Counted from the stretch's first letter, positions 36,560-46,154 are shown. The stretch: DNA of 64,000 nt from Alphaproteobacteria bacterium (GCA_022819905.1 JAJEGJ010000012.1:50688-114687); one strand, 5' to 3'. Notes: generated by a model not told the origin, from the sequence alone. Made by a program: numbers and translations.

Positions 36560-38679
36560 CGATGCCGGGCGGTCGCGTCCGCTTGGCCGGCTGCATGGTG
36601 CTGCTCGCGCTGTGCCTGCCGCGTGCCGCCGCCGCCGAATCCGACATCGAGGCCGATCGGTTTACCGTTTGGGAAGAGACATCGGTCGTCGAGGCGAGCG
36701 GCAATGTCCGGCTGCGTTCGGGAGATCGCACGTTGACCGCCGACCGTATCGAGTACCGGTATGCGGAGGCCCGGATCTTCGCCGAGGGGCAGGTGCGCCT
36801 GACCGATGCCGACGGGACGGTCCACGCAGTGGACCGGGTCGAGCTGACGGAGGACCTGCGTAGCGGCGCGTTCAAGGCACTGCGTTCGCAGTTTGCGGCC
36901 GGCGGCGTGCTCTCCGCCGGGTCGGCGCGGCGAACCCGGGGCGTTCGGACCGATTTCAGGGAAGTCACGTACACGCGGTGCGAGTCGTGCCCCGACTCCC
37001 GCGACCCCCCGCCCTGGCGCGTACGCGCGACGGCGGCGACCCATGAAACCCAGCAGCAGACCATCACCTATCGAGACGTCTTGCTGGAGGCCTTCGGCGT
37101 CCCGGTCATGTATCTGCCGTGGGCGCGATTCAAGGACTTTTCGGTCCGCCGGGCCAAGGGGTTCCTGCTGCCTGCGGTCCGGTCGGACCGTGCTCTGGGC
37201 TTGGTGGTGGAAACTCCCTACTTCCTGCCGCTCGGGGCGTCCCAGGACCTGCTGCTGCGCACGGGCTACGCCACGCGGGAGGGGCTGCTGCTGGGTGGAG
37301 CGTGGCGCCGCGCCGGGATCAGTTCCGACTATCGCGTCGAGGCCTCGGCGACCCGCGGCAGCCGGACGCGGCCCGACGGCACCCGTGCCCGGGAACTACG
37401 GGGTCACCTTTCCGCCAAAGGGGCCATCGGTCTAGCCAAGGGCTGGTCCGTCGGCTGGGACGCGACGCGAGCCAGCGACGCGTCGTACCTGGCCCGTTAC
37501 GGTCTCGGCAGGGGAATCAATGTCTTGTCCCAGTACGGGTACCTGCGCAAGCGAGGTGACCGGCTCAACGCGGACCTCGAAATCTACGGGTTCCAGAACC
37601 TCTCCATTCTGTCCGAGGATGATCGGGTACCGTTCATCTTTCCGCGCGCGCGGCTGCGCTGGGACAGCGGCCCCGCTGTGTTCGGGGGCCGAATCGTTGC
37701 CGTTGGTGACGCCCTGGCGCTGGCGCAGGCTGACGGCCGACGCAACCGCAGGCTGTCGGTCGAGGGCAGATGGGAGCGCAGCTTTCCGCGCGACGCCGGA
37801 TACGTGTTCGACACCGTCGTGCGCCTTCGGGCGGATGCCTTTGACGTGCGGGCCGGTGAGAGCGACGCGCCCATCAGCGATCGTCGCATTACGCGCTTCG
37901 CGCCTTCGGCGGAACTCGGCTGGCGGTTTCCCCTGGTGCGCCCGTTCGCGGACGGGCAGGTCGTGGTCGAGCCCGTGCTCCAGGCGCTGGCCGCTCCCGA
38001 AGGGCTCAACCGGGATCCGGTTCCCAATACGGATTCGGTCGATGTCGAACTCAGCCATGCCAGTTTGTTTGAGCCCAACCGGTTCCCTGGCCTTGATCGG
38101 GTAGAAGGCGGCGTCCGTGTCAACATGGGGGTGCGAGGGACGTACCAGGAGACGGGAGGCATCGTGGCCCGTGGCACCATCGGCCGCGTGCTGCGCCTGA
38201 CGGAAGAGAGCGACTTCGACCCTCATACCGGCTTGGCGGACCAGTCCTCGGATCTCGTGGGAGAGGTCGCCCTGGGGATCGAAGGGGTGGGGGCGGCGTA
38301 CTGGAACTTCCGGCGGTCTCCGGCGGTCTCCGGCGTCCGGCACGACCAGGTGGGCGCGGAGATACGTCTGGGCCCGGTGGAGACGGCGTTCACGTACGTC
38401 CGGCTGCACGACGATCCGACATCACTGTCCACGGCGAGCTCGGAACAGGTGGGAAACCATGTCGCCTGGCAGATCACGCCGGAATGGAAGCTGACGGGTT
38501 ATCATCTTCGGGATTTGGGCCGTGCGGCGTATTCTTCGACGCTGAAGGCCGGGCTCGGCCTGAGTTTCCGGAACGAGTGCCTGGATCTGTCTTTGAATTT
38601 TCAACGGGAGCCCACGCGCGCGTCGGATATTCCTCCCTCGTCCTCGGTGGGTTTGACAATCACCCTGCTCGGATTCTGA
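36556..38679 (+). CDS. lptD: LPS-assembly outer-membrane protein LptD
   Basis: Outer-membrane beta-barrel that inserts LPS into the outer leaflet. 707 aa. Signal peptide to about residue 30 (MVLLALCLPRAAAAE); LptA/OstA-like N-terminal domain (~35-130: GNVRLRSGDRTLTADRIEYR); then LptD barrel strands ending in an aromatic residue (VGLTITLLGF). TRCESCPDSRDPP supplies Cys residues of the type used in LptD disulfides. ATG overlaps lptG by 4 nt. A 10-nt unit occurs twice in tandem at 38311-38330 near the 3' end. Confidence 0.93.
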   Translation: MTMPGGRVRLAGCMVLLALCLPRAAAAESDIEADRFTVWEETSVVEASGNVRLRSGDRTLTADRIEYRYAEARIFAEGQVRLTDADGTVHAVDRVELTEDLRSGAFKALRSQFAAGGVLSAGSARRTRGVRTDFREVTYTRCESCPDSRDPPPWRVRATAATHETQQQTITYRDVLLEAFGVPVMYLPWARFKDFSVRRAKGFLLPAVRSDRALGLVVETPYFLPLGASQDLLLRTGYATREGLLLGGAWRRAGISSDYRVEASATRGSRTRPDGTRARELRGHLSAKGAIGLAKGWSVGWDATRASDASYLARYGLGRGINVLSQYGYLRKRGDRLNADLEIYGFQNLSILSEDDRVPFIFPRARLRWDSGPAVFGGRIVAVGDALALAQADGRRNRRLSVEGRWERSFPRDAGYVFDTVVRLRADAFDVRAGESDAPISDRRITRFAPSAELGWRFPLVRPFADGQVVVEPVLQALAAPEGLNRDPVPNTDSVDVELSHASLFEPNRFPGLDRVEGGVRVNMGVRGTYQETGGIVARGTIGRVLRLTEESDFDPHTGLADQSSDLVGEVALGIEGVGAAYWNFRRSPAVSGVRHDQVGAEIRLGPVETAFTYVRLHDDPTSLSTASSEQVGNHVAWQITPEWKLTGYHLRDLGRAAYSSTLKAGLGLSFRNECLDLSLNFQREPTRASDIPPSSSVGLTITLLGF

Positions 38680-38685
38680 ACGTCC

Positions 38686-39672
38686 ATGCCCCGATTCTCT
38701 GAATCTCCGACGCCACTCCGCACGCCCCGTACACGGCCCATCCCGTTCGGCTTGGTGGTGCTGTGCAGTGCGTTGCTGACGTCTTCGACAGGCCCGGCCC
38801 TGGCACAGGAGCAGGAGATCACCCGCGTCGTGGCGGTTGTCAACGACGAACCGATTTCGGTCCTCGACCTGGCGGCTCGGGTCCGCCTCACCGTCGCCAC
38901 GCTTGGCGCCCCTCAAGACGAGGGCGAACGGGAGCTGATGGTGCAGGAAGTGCTGGAGACGCTGATCGACGAGCGCCTCAAGGTGCAGGCCGCCGAGCGC
39001 CTCTCCGTCGAGATTCGAGGCAGTGAAGCTGAAGCCGCGTACGTGCGATACGCGGGGACGTTCGGGATGGAACCGGACGCGTTCACCCAGACCCTGAGGC
39101 AGCAGGGCATCTCGGAGGTCACCGTCTGGTCGAAGATCGACGCGGACTTGCGATGGGGCCGGATCATCCGGGGTCAGGTGGTCGTGGCGCCGGATGCGGT
39201 AGAAGCGGAGATCGCCAGCATTCGTGCCGCCGAGGGGCAGCCGGAGTACCGGATCCGTCGGATCGTGCTCCTGGCCGACGGCGACAGCGATCGGGCCCGC
39301 GTCCGGGAGGATGCGGCCCGGTTACGCGAAGAACTGGAAGCGGGTGCGGACTTTCAGCTGCTGGCGCTCCGCCACTCGCAGGGACTACCGGATTCGCCAG
39401 GCGGCGACTGGGTGCGCGGTGATGCCGTTGATCCGTTCTTGGCGGAGGTGCTCGCCCGGCTGGACGAGGGCGCGGTGTCGGACCCGGTGGAAACAGCCGG
39501 AGCCATCTATCTCGTTCTGTTGCTGGATCGTCGAGCGGTGACCGTGCCAGATGATGAGTCCGCCCTTCGCCGCCAGGCAGAAGAGCTTGTGTTCAGGCGC
39601 AACGCCCTGACGACCAATCGCACGTTGGTGCGGCAACTGCGCGCGAGCGCCCTGATCGACCGCCGCCTCTGA
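38686..39672 (+). CDS. surA: periplasmic chaperone/peptidyl-prolyl isomerase SurA
   Basis: Outer-membrane-protein chaperone, 328 aa, with a signal peptide (cut near ALAQ, residue ~41). SurA N-terminal domain ITRVVAVVNDEPISVLDLAARV, then one parvulin domain (~195-290: YRIRRIVLLADGDSD, LALRHSQGLPDSPGGDWVRG). Only one PPIase domain rather than two, common outside gammaproteobacteria. Six nt downstream of lptD. Confidence 0.92.
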   Translation: MPRFSESPTPLRTPRTRPIPFGLVVLCSALLTSSTGPALAQEQEITRVVAVVNDEPISVLDLAARVRLTVATLGAPQDEGERELMVQEVLETLIDERLKVQAAERLSVEIRGSEAEAAYVRYAGTFGMEPDAFTQTLRQQGISEVTVWSKIDADLRWGRIIRGQVVVAPDAVEAEIASIRAAEGQPEYRIRRIVLLADGDSDRARVREDAARLREELEAGADFQLLALRHSQGLPDSPGGDWVRGDAVDPFLAEVLARLDEGAVSDPVETAGAIYLVLLLDRRAVTVPDDESALRRQAEELVFRRNALTTNRTLVRQLRASALIDRRL

Positions 39673-39675
39673 CGC

Positions 39676-40548
39676 ATGGGCGGCGCCGACGCCACGATTT
39701 CGGCTCTGCCACCAATTCGTGATGTCGTGGCAGCTGCCGGCATCGCGCCGCGCAAGTCCTTCGGTCAGCATTTTCTGTTCGATCTGAACGTGGCAGCTCG
39801 CATTGCGCGGGCGGCGGGCGACCTGTCGTCTGGGACCGTGGTGGAGGTCGGGCCCGGACCCGGTGCCCTGACGCGGGCACTGCTGCTCGCCGGCGCTCGG
39901 CGTGTGGTTGCGATCGAACGGGATGCCCGCTGCGTCGCTGCGCTGCAGGGCCTGATCGAGGCCGCTCCGGGGCGGCTGTCGGTGATCGAGGCGGACGCCC
40001 GCGGCCGGCGGCTCGAAGATTGCGGTGAGCCTCCCGTGCGTGTGGTCGCCAACCTCCCGTACGGCATCGCATCCCGGCTCCTGGTTGACTGGCTTCCTGC
40101 GGCTGCCGGGGTCGAGGGGTTCACGTTGATGTTCCAGCGCGAGGTCGCGCAACGCATCACCGCCACTGCCGGCACGTCGGCCTACGGCCGGTTGTCGGTT
40201 CTCGTGCAATGGGCGGCGACGGCGCGGATCTCGTTTTCGATTCCACCTGGCGTGTTCGTGCCGCCGCCGCAGGTGCATTCGGCCGTCGTGGAGATCGTTC
40301 CGCGCAGTTCCGCCGAAACGGACGGGCCCGCGGTGGAGGATCTTCGTGCGGTTGTACGACTGGCTTTCGGGCAACGACGGAAGATGCTGCGGTCGTCTCT
40401 CGCGGCGCTTGGCGACCCTGAAGCGTTGCTGGCGCGGGCCGGGATTGCAGCCGATCGTCGTGCCGCCGAGCTTTCCGTTGCCGAGTTCGCCCGGCTAGCG
40501 AAGGCGGTGGGGCAGCGGGGGGTCAGGTACGCAGCATCGTCTCAATGA
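39676..40548 (+). CDS. rsmA: 16S rRNA (adenine1518/1519-N6)-dimethyltransferase
   Basis: KsgA/RsmA, 290 aa. SAM-binding VVEVGPGPGALTRALLLAGA, catalytic motif IV VVANLPYGIASRLLVDW, and N-terminal KSFGQHFLFDLNVAARI. Starts 3 nt after surA: the pdxA gene usually found between them is missing. Its 3' end overlaps gmk on the other strand by 26 nt. Confidence 0.94.
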   Translation: MGGADATISALPPIRDVVAAAGIAPRKSFGQHFLFDLNVAARIARAAGDLSSGTVVEVGPGPGALTRALLLAGARRVVAIERDARCVAALQGLIEAAPGRLSVIEADARGRRLEDCGEPPVRVVANLPYGIASRLLVDWLPAAAGVEGFTLMFQREVAQRITATAGTSAYGRLSVLVQWAATARISFSIPPGVFVPPPQVHSAVVEIVPRSSAETDGPAVEDLRAVVRLAFGQRRKMLRSSLAALGDPEALLARAGIAADRRAAELSVAEFARLAKAVGQRGVRYAASSQ

Positions 40549-41191
40549 AGCCGCCGATGCTCTTGCCTCGCCGGCGGATCTGCTCCACCCGGACGACGGA
40601 CCGGATTTCCTCGACGCAGGTATCAAGGTCGTGGTTCACGATGACGTAGTCGAACTCGCGCCAGTGCGAAATCTCTTCCTCGGCCTTGGCCAGGCGGCGT
40701 TTGATCGTGGTGTCGGAGTCCTGGGCGCGGGTGCGGATTCGTCGCTCCAGTTCCGTCATGGAAGGCGGCAACATGAACACCGAGACACATCGATTGCCCA
40801 ATGCCAGCCGCATGCTTTCGGCGCCTTGCCAGTCGAGGTCGGCGACCATGTCCAGGCCCTGCGCCAGACGCGCTTCGACGGGACCGCGCGGGGTTCCGTA
40901 CCGGCTGCCGAATACTTCGGCGTGCTCCAGGAGTTCACCCGACCGGGCGAGTCGGTCGAATTCAGCGTCGCCAACAAACCGATAGTGGTGGCCGCGCCGT
41001 TCCGTCGCCCGCGGTGTTCTCGTGGTCACCGACACCGACATTGCCAGGCGTGGTTCGGTCTCGAGCAGCCGGCGAAGGACCGTCGTCTTGCCGGATCCCG
41101 AGGCGGCCGACAGCACCAGCACCAGGCCGTCGCGCGTGGCGTCCAGCCGAGCATTGGACGGCTGGGTGGCGTTCGATTCGGGCGCATTCAT
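40523..41191 (-). CDS. gmk: guanylate kinase
   Basis: Phosphorylates GMP to GDP. 222 aa with P-loop LVLSAASGSGKTTVLRRLLE, GMP-binding SVSVTTRTPRATERRGHHYRF, VFGSRYGTPRGPVEARLAQG and IKRRLAKAEEEISHW. ATG 41191 is chosen at the usual short leader; longer upstream frames are Arg-rich. In many alphaproteobacteria gmk follows mltG-yicC; here yicC is missing and gmk is ~3 kb from mltG, next to ksgA. Confidence 0.95.
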   Translation of the reverse strand: MNAPESNATQPSNARLDATRDGLVLVLSAASGSGKTTVLRRLLETEPRLAMSVSVTTRTPRATERRGHHYRFVGDAEFDRLARSGELLEHAEVFGSRYGTPRGPVEARLAQGLDMVADLDWQGAESMRLALGNRCVSVFMLPPSMTELERRIRTRAQDSDTTIKRRLAKAEEEISHWREFDYVIVNHDLDTCVEEIRSVVRVEQIRRRGKSIGGFIETMLRT

Positions 41192-41465
41192 CCGTCGAAG
41201 TCGCGCGCAAGGCCGCAGGTCACGTCGGTTCCAGGAGCATCGCCGTAGTATAGGCGGCGCGTGAATCATCATCGTCACTGGCCGCGCCAGCCACAGGCCA
41301 TGGTGCCGCGTCAAACCGCGGACAGATGCCCTCGGGTGGCCATAAGGGTTGGGAGCTTCACGAATGCGCGCGTCCAGCGCGTGACGCTGGGTCAGCCGCC
41401 TGGGCCCCGACGCTGCCACGCTCGTGTGATCCCACGCAATACCGGACGGGAGGGGCGGGGAAGCA
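41192..41465. other. divergent intergenic region upstream of gmk and the M32 peptidase
   Basis: 274 nt, no gene seen. The only notable motif is the TATACT described for gmk. A GAGGGGCGGGG purine-rich run at about 41450-41461 serves as ribosome site for the peptidase. Confidence 0.4.
41247..41252 (-). promoter_or_regulatory. candidate -10 element for gmk
   Basis: TATACT on the minus strand, about 56 nt before the gmk start, with only a weak GTGACG-like -35 at a poor spacing upstream. Confidence 0.25.
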
Positions 41466-42941
41466 ATGGAAAACGACGCATACCGGCGGCTGGTTCAGCA
41501 TTTCGCGGCCATCCAGGACCTGAATTCCGCGGCGAATACCCTTGACTGGTACGCAAGGACCAAGGCTCCGGAAGCCGCGCAGCCGGGCCTTGGAAGCCAG
41601 ATCGCGACGCTCAGAAAGCAGGCGCATGAATTGCTTGTGAGCCCCAAGAGCGCCGACGACCTCGCAGCGGCCAAGGCGTGCGAGCCCTGGGAAGCCGCCA
41701 ATCTGCGTGAAATGCGTCGCCGCCACCGCCTTGCCACCGCCCTTCCGTCCGACTTCGTGGAGGCCCAGACGCTGGCGGCCTCCCGAGCGCAGTTGGTCTG
41801 GGAGAAGGCGAGGCCGGAAGGGGACTTCGCGGCGTTCCTGCCGGCCCTGCGGGAGTTTCTCGGGCACGTTCGCGACCGCGCTCGGATACAGGGCAAGGCC
41901 CTCGGGCTGTCACCCTACGATGCGTTGTTGGAGGCGCACGATCCGGGCCGGCGGAACGGCGACATAGCGAGGATGTTCGGAGAATTGGAAACGGTCTTGC
42001 CGGGCATCGTTGACCAAGTCCGCGGCGGACCGAAGCCGGCCGGGCCGACCGGGAGGAAAAGGAAGCTCAAGCGGGTCGCCCGTCGGATGATGACGATGAT
42101 CGGCCTGCCGGCAACCCATGCTCGCCTGGATACATCATCCCATCCGTTCACCGCCGGCGAGCCCGAGGACATTCGCATTACGACCCGCTACTCCGGAGCC
42201 CCGGGCGAAGCGCTGATGGGGGTGCTCCACGAGTGCGGACACGCGCTGTACGTCGCGGGCTTGCCGGCGGCCCATCGCCGGCAGCCGGTCGGGGCAGCCC
42301 GGGGCATGACCGCCCACGAGAGCCAGAGCCTGTTGATCGAGATGCTCGCCTGCCGGTCGCGCGGCTTCGCCGTCCACTACGCACGGCTGCTCCGGGATGA
42401 GTTCGGCGACGAGGGCGCGTGGGATCCGGACCGACTGCACAAGGTGCTCACGCATGTCGAGCCAGGCGTCACGCGCGTCGAGGCGGACGAAGTCACCTAC
42501 CCGCTGCATATCGTCATTCGCCACCGCTGTGAAACCGCAATGCTCGACGGCACGCTCGACCCGGCCGACTTGCCGGATGCCTTCGATGACGCCATGGCGG
42601 CGCTGCTCGGAATCCGCTCCGGGAATCCGCGTGAAGGCTGCCTTCAAGATCCGCACTGGACGCTCGTGGAGGGTTGGGCCTACTTCCCGACCTACGCGTT
42701 GGGAGCACTCATGGCTGCGCAGTTGGCCGAGACCATGTGGGCTGTCTTGCCCGACCTCGACGGTGATCTCGCGCGGGGCGATTTCGCTCCGCTTGCCCAC
42801 TGGTTGCGGGAGAATGTGCACAGCCGGGGCTGCTTCGACCCGTCGGCAGATGCGCTGCTGGAGCATGCAACCGGCCGCCCGCTCGATACCGGGTCGTTCC
42901 TGCGGCATCTGGAACGCCGTTACCTGTCCGGCAGGTCATGA
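41466..42941 (+). CDS. M32-family metallocarboxypeptidase (Taq/Pfu type)
   Basis: 491-aa cytoplasmic Zn carboxypeptidase. HExxH is H255-E-C-G-H259 in LMGVLHECGHALYVAG, followed by the third-ligand motif AHESQSLLIEM. TRYSGAPGEALMG, EADEVTYPLHIVIRHRCE and the C-terminal GCLQDPHWTLVEGWAYFPTY are M32 signatures. ATG start with a GGAGGGG-like site. Likely single-gene unit. Confidence 0.94.
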   Translation: MENDAYRRLVQHFAAIQDLNSAANTLDWYARTKAPEAAQPGLGSQIATLRKQAHELLVSPKSADDLAAAKACEPWEAANLREMRRRHRLATALPSDFVEAQTLAASRAQLVWEKARPEGDFAAFLPALREFLGHVRDRARIQGKALGLSPYDALLEAHDPGRRNGDIARMFGELETVLPGIVDQVRGGPKPAGPTGRKRKLKRVARRMMTMIGLPATHARLDTSSHPFTAGEPEDIRITTRYSGAPGEALMGVLHECGHALYVAGLPAAHRRQPVGAARGMTAHESQSLLIEMLACRSRGFAVHYARLLRDEFGDEGAWDPDRLHKVLTHVEPGVTRVEADEVTYPLHIVIRHRCETAMLDGTLDPADLPDAFDDAMAALLGIRSGNPREGCLQDPHWTLVEGWAYFPTYALGALMAAQLAETMWAVLPDLDGDLARGDFAPLAHWLRENVHSRGCFDPSADALLEHATGRPLDTGSFLRHLERRYLSGRS

Positions 42942-43043
42942 CTCCGCCGCCTCAGTTTGGGGATTCCCCGCGGAACGCGGCCGGACGGGGCGGAAGAAAC
43001 TGGGCTGACATTCGACCCCGCCCCGCGCCGGGAGACATCCGGG

Positions 43044-43568
43044 CTAGCGTCGGCGGTCGTCCATCTTCGCGAGGAACAGGCGGATGTGTTCAGCGACCCA
43101 GCTGGGCAGTTCCTCCGCGAGGGCAAGTTCGAAATGTCTTCTTGCCGTCTGATCGTCCTCCATCAGAAAAAAGGTCGTGGCGAGTTCGATCCGGGCGCGC
43201 ACGTAATCCGGACGCGCTTCCAGGACCTCGCCAAACGCCGACACGGCCTCGTCAAGCAGCGCCTGTCGCTCCGGCGCAGGAACCTGCAGATACTGGACCT
43301 TCCCGGCCGACGCCAAGCCAAGTAGGAAGAACAGGTCCGTATCAGCCGAACCGGCTTCCCGGTGAGCGCGCAGCATGGGAAGCACCTGGTCGAAGTCGCC
43401 GATCGCAAGCAAGAGTCGCGCCTTGTCAATGGTTTCGGCGACCGACGGCAGGGGTGCCGGCCGGTCTGATGCCGGACCTTCCGCGTGTACGCGAGCACCG
43501 CCGGTGAACGTCAACAGCGCAGCGAATGCGAGCGCCTGCAGCGTGAGGCAAAGTTTCGGGAAATCCAT
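43044..43568 (-). CDS. periplasmic TPR protein resembling the N-terminal half of Slam/DUF560 proteins (truncated)
   Basis: 174 aa with a signal peptide (LTLQALAFAALLTFTGGARV, cut near HAE). The mature part is TPR-like helices: IDKARLLLAIGDFDQVLPML, FGEVLEARPDYVRARIELAT, FFLMEDDQTARRHFELALA, ending IRLFLAKMDDRRR. In Slam-type proteins this segment leads into a 14-strand beta-barrel; here a stop follows at once and no barrel is present before the neighbouring gene 102 nt away. Either a stand-alone TPR protein or a remnant. ATG 43568 preferred to TTG 43574. Confidence 0.7.
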   Translation of the reverse strand: MDFPKLCLTLQALAFAALLTFTGGARVHAEGPASDRPAPLPSVAETIDKARLLLAIGDFDQVLPMLRAHREAGSADTDLFFLLGLASAGKVQYLQVPAPERQALLDEAVSAFGEVLEARPDYVRARIELATTFFLMEDDQTARRHFELALAEELPSWVAEHIRLFLAKMDDRRR

Positions 43569-43882
43569 AGCCAACTGCGGTATCGCGTGTTCTCGGCCGC
43601 CCGGCGGCAGGTTCGGTCCATCACGTGCCGGCTCACCGGCTGCCGGGACCAGCAGTCTGGAAGGCGCGGGCGGTAGATGCTAGCGACCTGACCACCGCGA
43701 ATCATGCGCGGAGCAGTACTGCCAGGCGCCACCAGGCTCCATCAGCCGACGGCTGCTTCGTTGCGCCGGCCCAGGACACTGGCCCGGTCGCGCACAGCTT
43801 CCTGACGGAAAGCCCTTACGCTCGCCGGCCCCTCGGGGTGACGCGCAGTTTCGGGCGGCCCCGGCGCCGGCAAGTCCGCCCG
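43569..43882. other. intergenic, no gene seen
   Basis: 314 nt between mltG and the TPR gene on the same strand. No family-like frame, no strong hairpin with a T-run, no tRNA-like fold. It presumably holds the TPR gene promoter. Confidence 0.45.
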
Positions 43883-44860
43883 CTACTCTGCCGCGCTCGA
43901 AGACTCTTGCGTCCGGCTGCGGAGAGCTTTCCAGCGTGCAACGTTCCGATTGTGCTGCCGTAGCGTTGTCGCGAACGCATGGCCTCCGGAGCCGTTGGCA
44001 ACGAAATAGAGGTCGTCGGTTGTCGCCGGACGCGTGGCGGCGTCGATGGAGGCGCGACCCGGAATGCCGATCGGTGTCGGCGGAAGGCCCCGGATCCGGT
44101 ACGTGTTCCAGCGATGCGGACGTTTCAGGTCGGCCTTCGAGAGGTTCCGCGAAGAGGCGGGATCCATGCCGTACAGCACCGTGGGATCCGACTGCAGGCG
44201 CATGCCGCGGCGTAGCCGATTGACGAATACGGCGGCAATACGGTGCCGCTCCGATTCCTGCGCGGTCTCCGCTTCGATCATCGAGGCCAACACGAGCGCT
44301 TCTTCCGGCGTGCGGTACGGGAGGTCGGGACTGCGTCGCTCCCACGCGGTCGCCAGTATTTCCGTCATTCTGGTTTGGGCCCGGTCGACGATTGCACCCC
44401 GGGGCGAGCCGCGCCGAAAGAAATAGGTGTCGGGAAACAGCGAGCCCTCCGGCGGCATCGCTGCAAGCGAGCCGGTCAGCAATTCGTTCCGTTGCAGCAG
44501 GGCCACCGCCTGGCGGACAGTGATGCCTTCGACCAACGTGATCCGATGCAGCACGGATTCGCCGCGGGCCATGGTGTCGGCAACCTGCCACATCGATGCG
44601 CGAGCCGGGTAGGCATATTCGCCGGCCTGCAGGCGACGCCCTACCCCGGTCAGGCGCAGGCCCACTTCGAACAGCACCGCCGAACGAATGACGCCGGCAC
44701 TTTCCAGACGCGCCGCGATCCCGTTCAGCGAGGTGCCCGGAGCCACAACCACCGTCGTGGGTTCGGCATGTGGCCCGTCGATCTGAAAGGCCGAGTACAG
44801 CAGCGCGGCCGCGAGGACCGGGGCCAGCAATCCGGCAGCAACGAGCCGTCGGCCCGGCAT
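43883..44860 (-). CDS. mltG: endolytic murein transglycosylase MltG
   Basis: Inner-membrane enzyme that cuts nascent glycan strands and limits their length. 325 aa. One N-terminal membrane helix (residues 6-25), a LysM-like part (VVAPGTSLNGIAARLESAGV), then the YceG domain with catalytic Glu196 in LASMIEAETAQESER and IRGLPPTPIGIPGRASI. ATG 44860 lies 4 nt after the fabF stop; an upstream start would run into fabF. Last gene of the fab cluster. Confidence 0.94.
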   Translation of the reverse strand: MPGRRLVAAGLLAPVLAAALLYSAFQIDGPHAEPTTVVVAPGTSLNGIAARLESAGVIRSAVLFEVGLRLTGVGRRLQAGEYAYPARASMWQVADTMARGESVLHRITLVEGITVRQAVALLQRNELLTGSLAAMPPEGSLFPDTYFFRRGSPRGAIVDRAQTRMTEILATAWERRSPDLPYRTPEEALVLASMIEAETAQESERHRIAAVFVNRLRRGMRLQSDPTVLYGMDPASSRNLSKADLKRPHRWNTYRIRGLPPTPIGIPGRASIDAATRPATTDDLYFVANGSGGHAFATTLRQHNRNVARWKALRSRTQESSSAAE

Positions 44861-44864
44861 GGGA

Positions 44865-46133
44865 TCAGTCGGCGCGACCGACGATGAGTGACGCGTTGGT
44901 CCCGCCAAACCCGAACGAGTTCGACAGCGCGGCCCGCACCGGGCGGTCCCTTGCTGCATGCGGCACCAGATCAAGCCCTTCGGCTCCGGGGCACGGGCGG
45001 TCGAGATTCAGGGTGGGCGGGACGGCACCGTGCACTACCGCCAGCAGGGCGTAGATCGTTTCAACGGCGCCGGCCGCTCCCAGGAGATGCCCGATGGAAG
45101 ACTTGGTCGAACTGATCGATACGTCGGCCGCGCGGTCGCCAAACAGGCGTCGGATGGCTCCGAGTTCGATCTCGTCGCCCAAGGGGGTCGACGTCCCGTG
45201 TGCGTTCAGGTAATCGATGTCCGCTGGCGTCATGTCGGCGTCCTCGAACGCCGCCTGCATGCTGCGGTATCCGCCGTCGCCGTCGGGCGCCGGCGCCGAG
45301 ATGTGATGCGCGTCCCCCGACAGGCCGTAGCCCTTGATTTCACCGTAGATCCGCGCCCCGCGCGCGCGTGCGTGCCCAAGCTCCTCGAGTACCACGACGC
45401 CGGCGCCTTCTCCCATGACAAACCCGTCACGGTCCTCATCCCACGGGCGCGAGGCGCGCTCCGGCGCATCATTGAAATTGGTGGAGAGTGCCCGCATGGC
45501 GGCAAATCCGGCGATGCCCAGCCGGCAGACCGATGCTTCCGCCCCGCCCGCCACCATGACGTCTGCCATTCCCGCGCGGATGATCCCGGTGGCGTCGCCG
45601 ATCGCATGCATGCCCGTCGCGCAGGCCGTCACCACCGAGTGATTGGGGCCCCGAAAACCATGGCGGATGGATACTTGCCCCGATGCCAGATTGATGAGGC
45701 TCGACGGAATAAAGAACGGGGTGATGCGGCGCGGTCCCTTTTGTTCGAGCACGACCGACGCCTCATAGATCGATTGCAGGCCGCCGATCCCGGACCCGAT
45801 CATGACGCCGGTCCGGTTGCGCGCTTCGGTCGCTTCCTCGTCCGGCGACCAGCCGGAATCCTGAATCGCTTCGTCGGCCGCCGCGATGGCGTAGAGGATG
45901 AATTGGTCGACACGCCTCCGGTCCCGAGCCGGCATCAGGGCATCGAGGTCGAGGCCGTCGCTTGCGTCGGCACCTGGGACCTGCCCGGCGACCCGGCACG
46001 GGAGATCGTCGGTGTCGAAACCGGTCATCGGGCCGAGCCCCGATTCACCCGCCAGCAACCGCCGCCAATTGGCTTCGGTTCCAACAGCCAGTGGCGTGAC
46101 CAGGCCAACCCCGGTGACGGCGACTCGTTTCAT
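44865..46133 (-). CDS. fabF: beta-ketoacyl-ACP synthase II
   Basis: Condensing enzyme of type II fatty-acid elongation, 422 aa. Catalytic Cys in VVTACATGMHAIGDATG, His in LNAHGTSTPLGDEIE and His in STKSSIGHLLGAAGAVE form the Cys-His-His triad of the KAS I/II class. N-terminus KRVAVTGVGLVTPL. Lies 21 nt after acpP. Confidence 0.96.
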   Translation of the reverse strand: MKRVAVTGVGLVTPLAVGTEANWRRLLAGESGLGPMTGFDTDDLPCRVAGQVPGADASDGLDLDALMPARDRRRVDQFILYAIAAADEAIQDSGWSPDEEATEARNRTGVMIGSGIGGLQSIYEASVVLEQKGPRRITPFFIPSSLINLASGQVSIRHGFRGPNHSVVTACATGMHAIGDATGIIRAGMADVMVAGGAEASVCRLGIAGFAAMRALSTNFNDAPERASRPWDEDRDGFVMGEGAGVVVLEELGHARARGARIYGEIKGYGLSGDAHHISAPAPDGDGGYRSMQAAFEDADMTPADIDYLNAHGTSTPLGDEIELGAIRRLFGDRAADVSISSTKSSIGHLLGAAGAVETIYALLAVVHGAVPPTLNLDRPCPGAEGLDLVPHAARDRPVRAALSNSFGFGGTNASLIVGRAD

Positions 46134-46154
46134 GCAGGTGTCCCGCGAGAGCGG

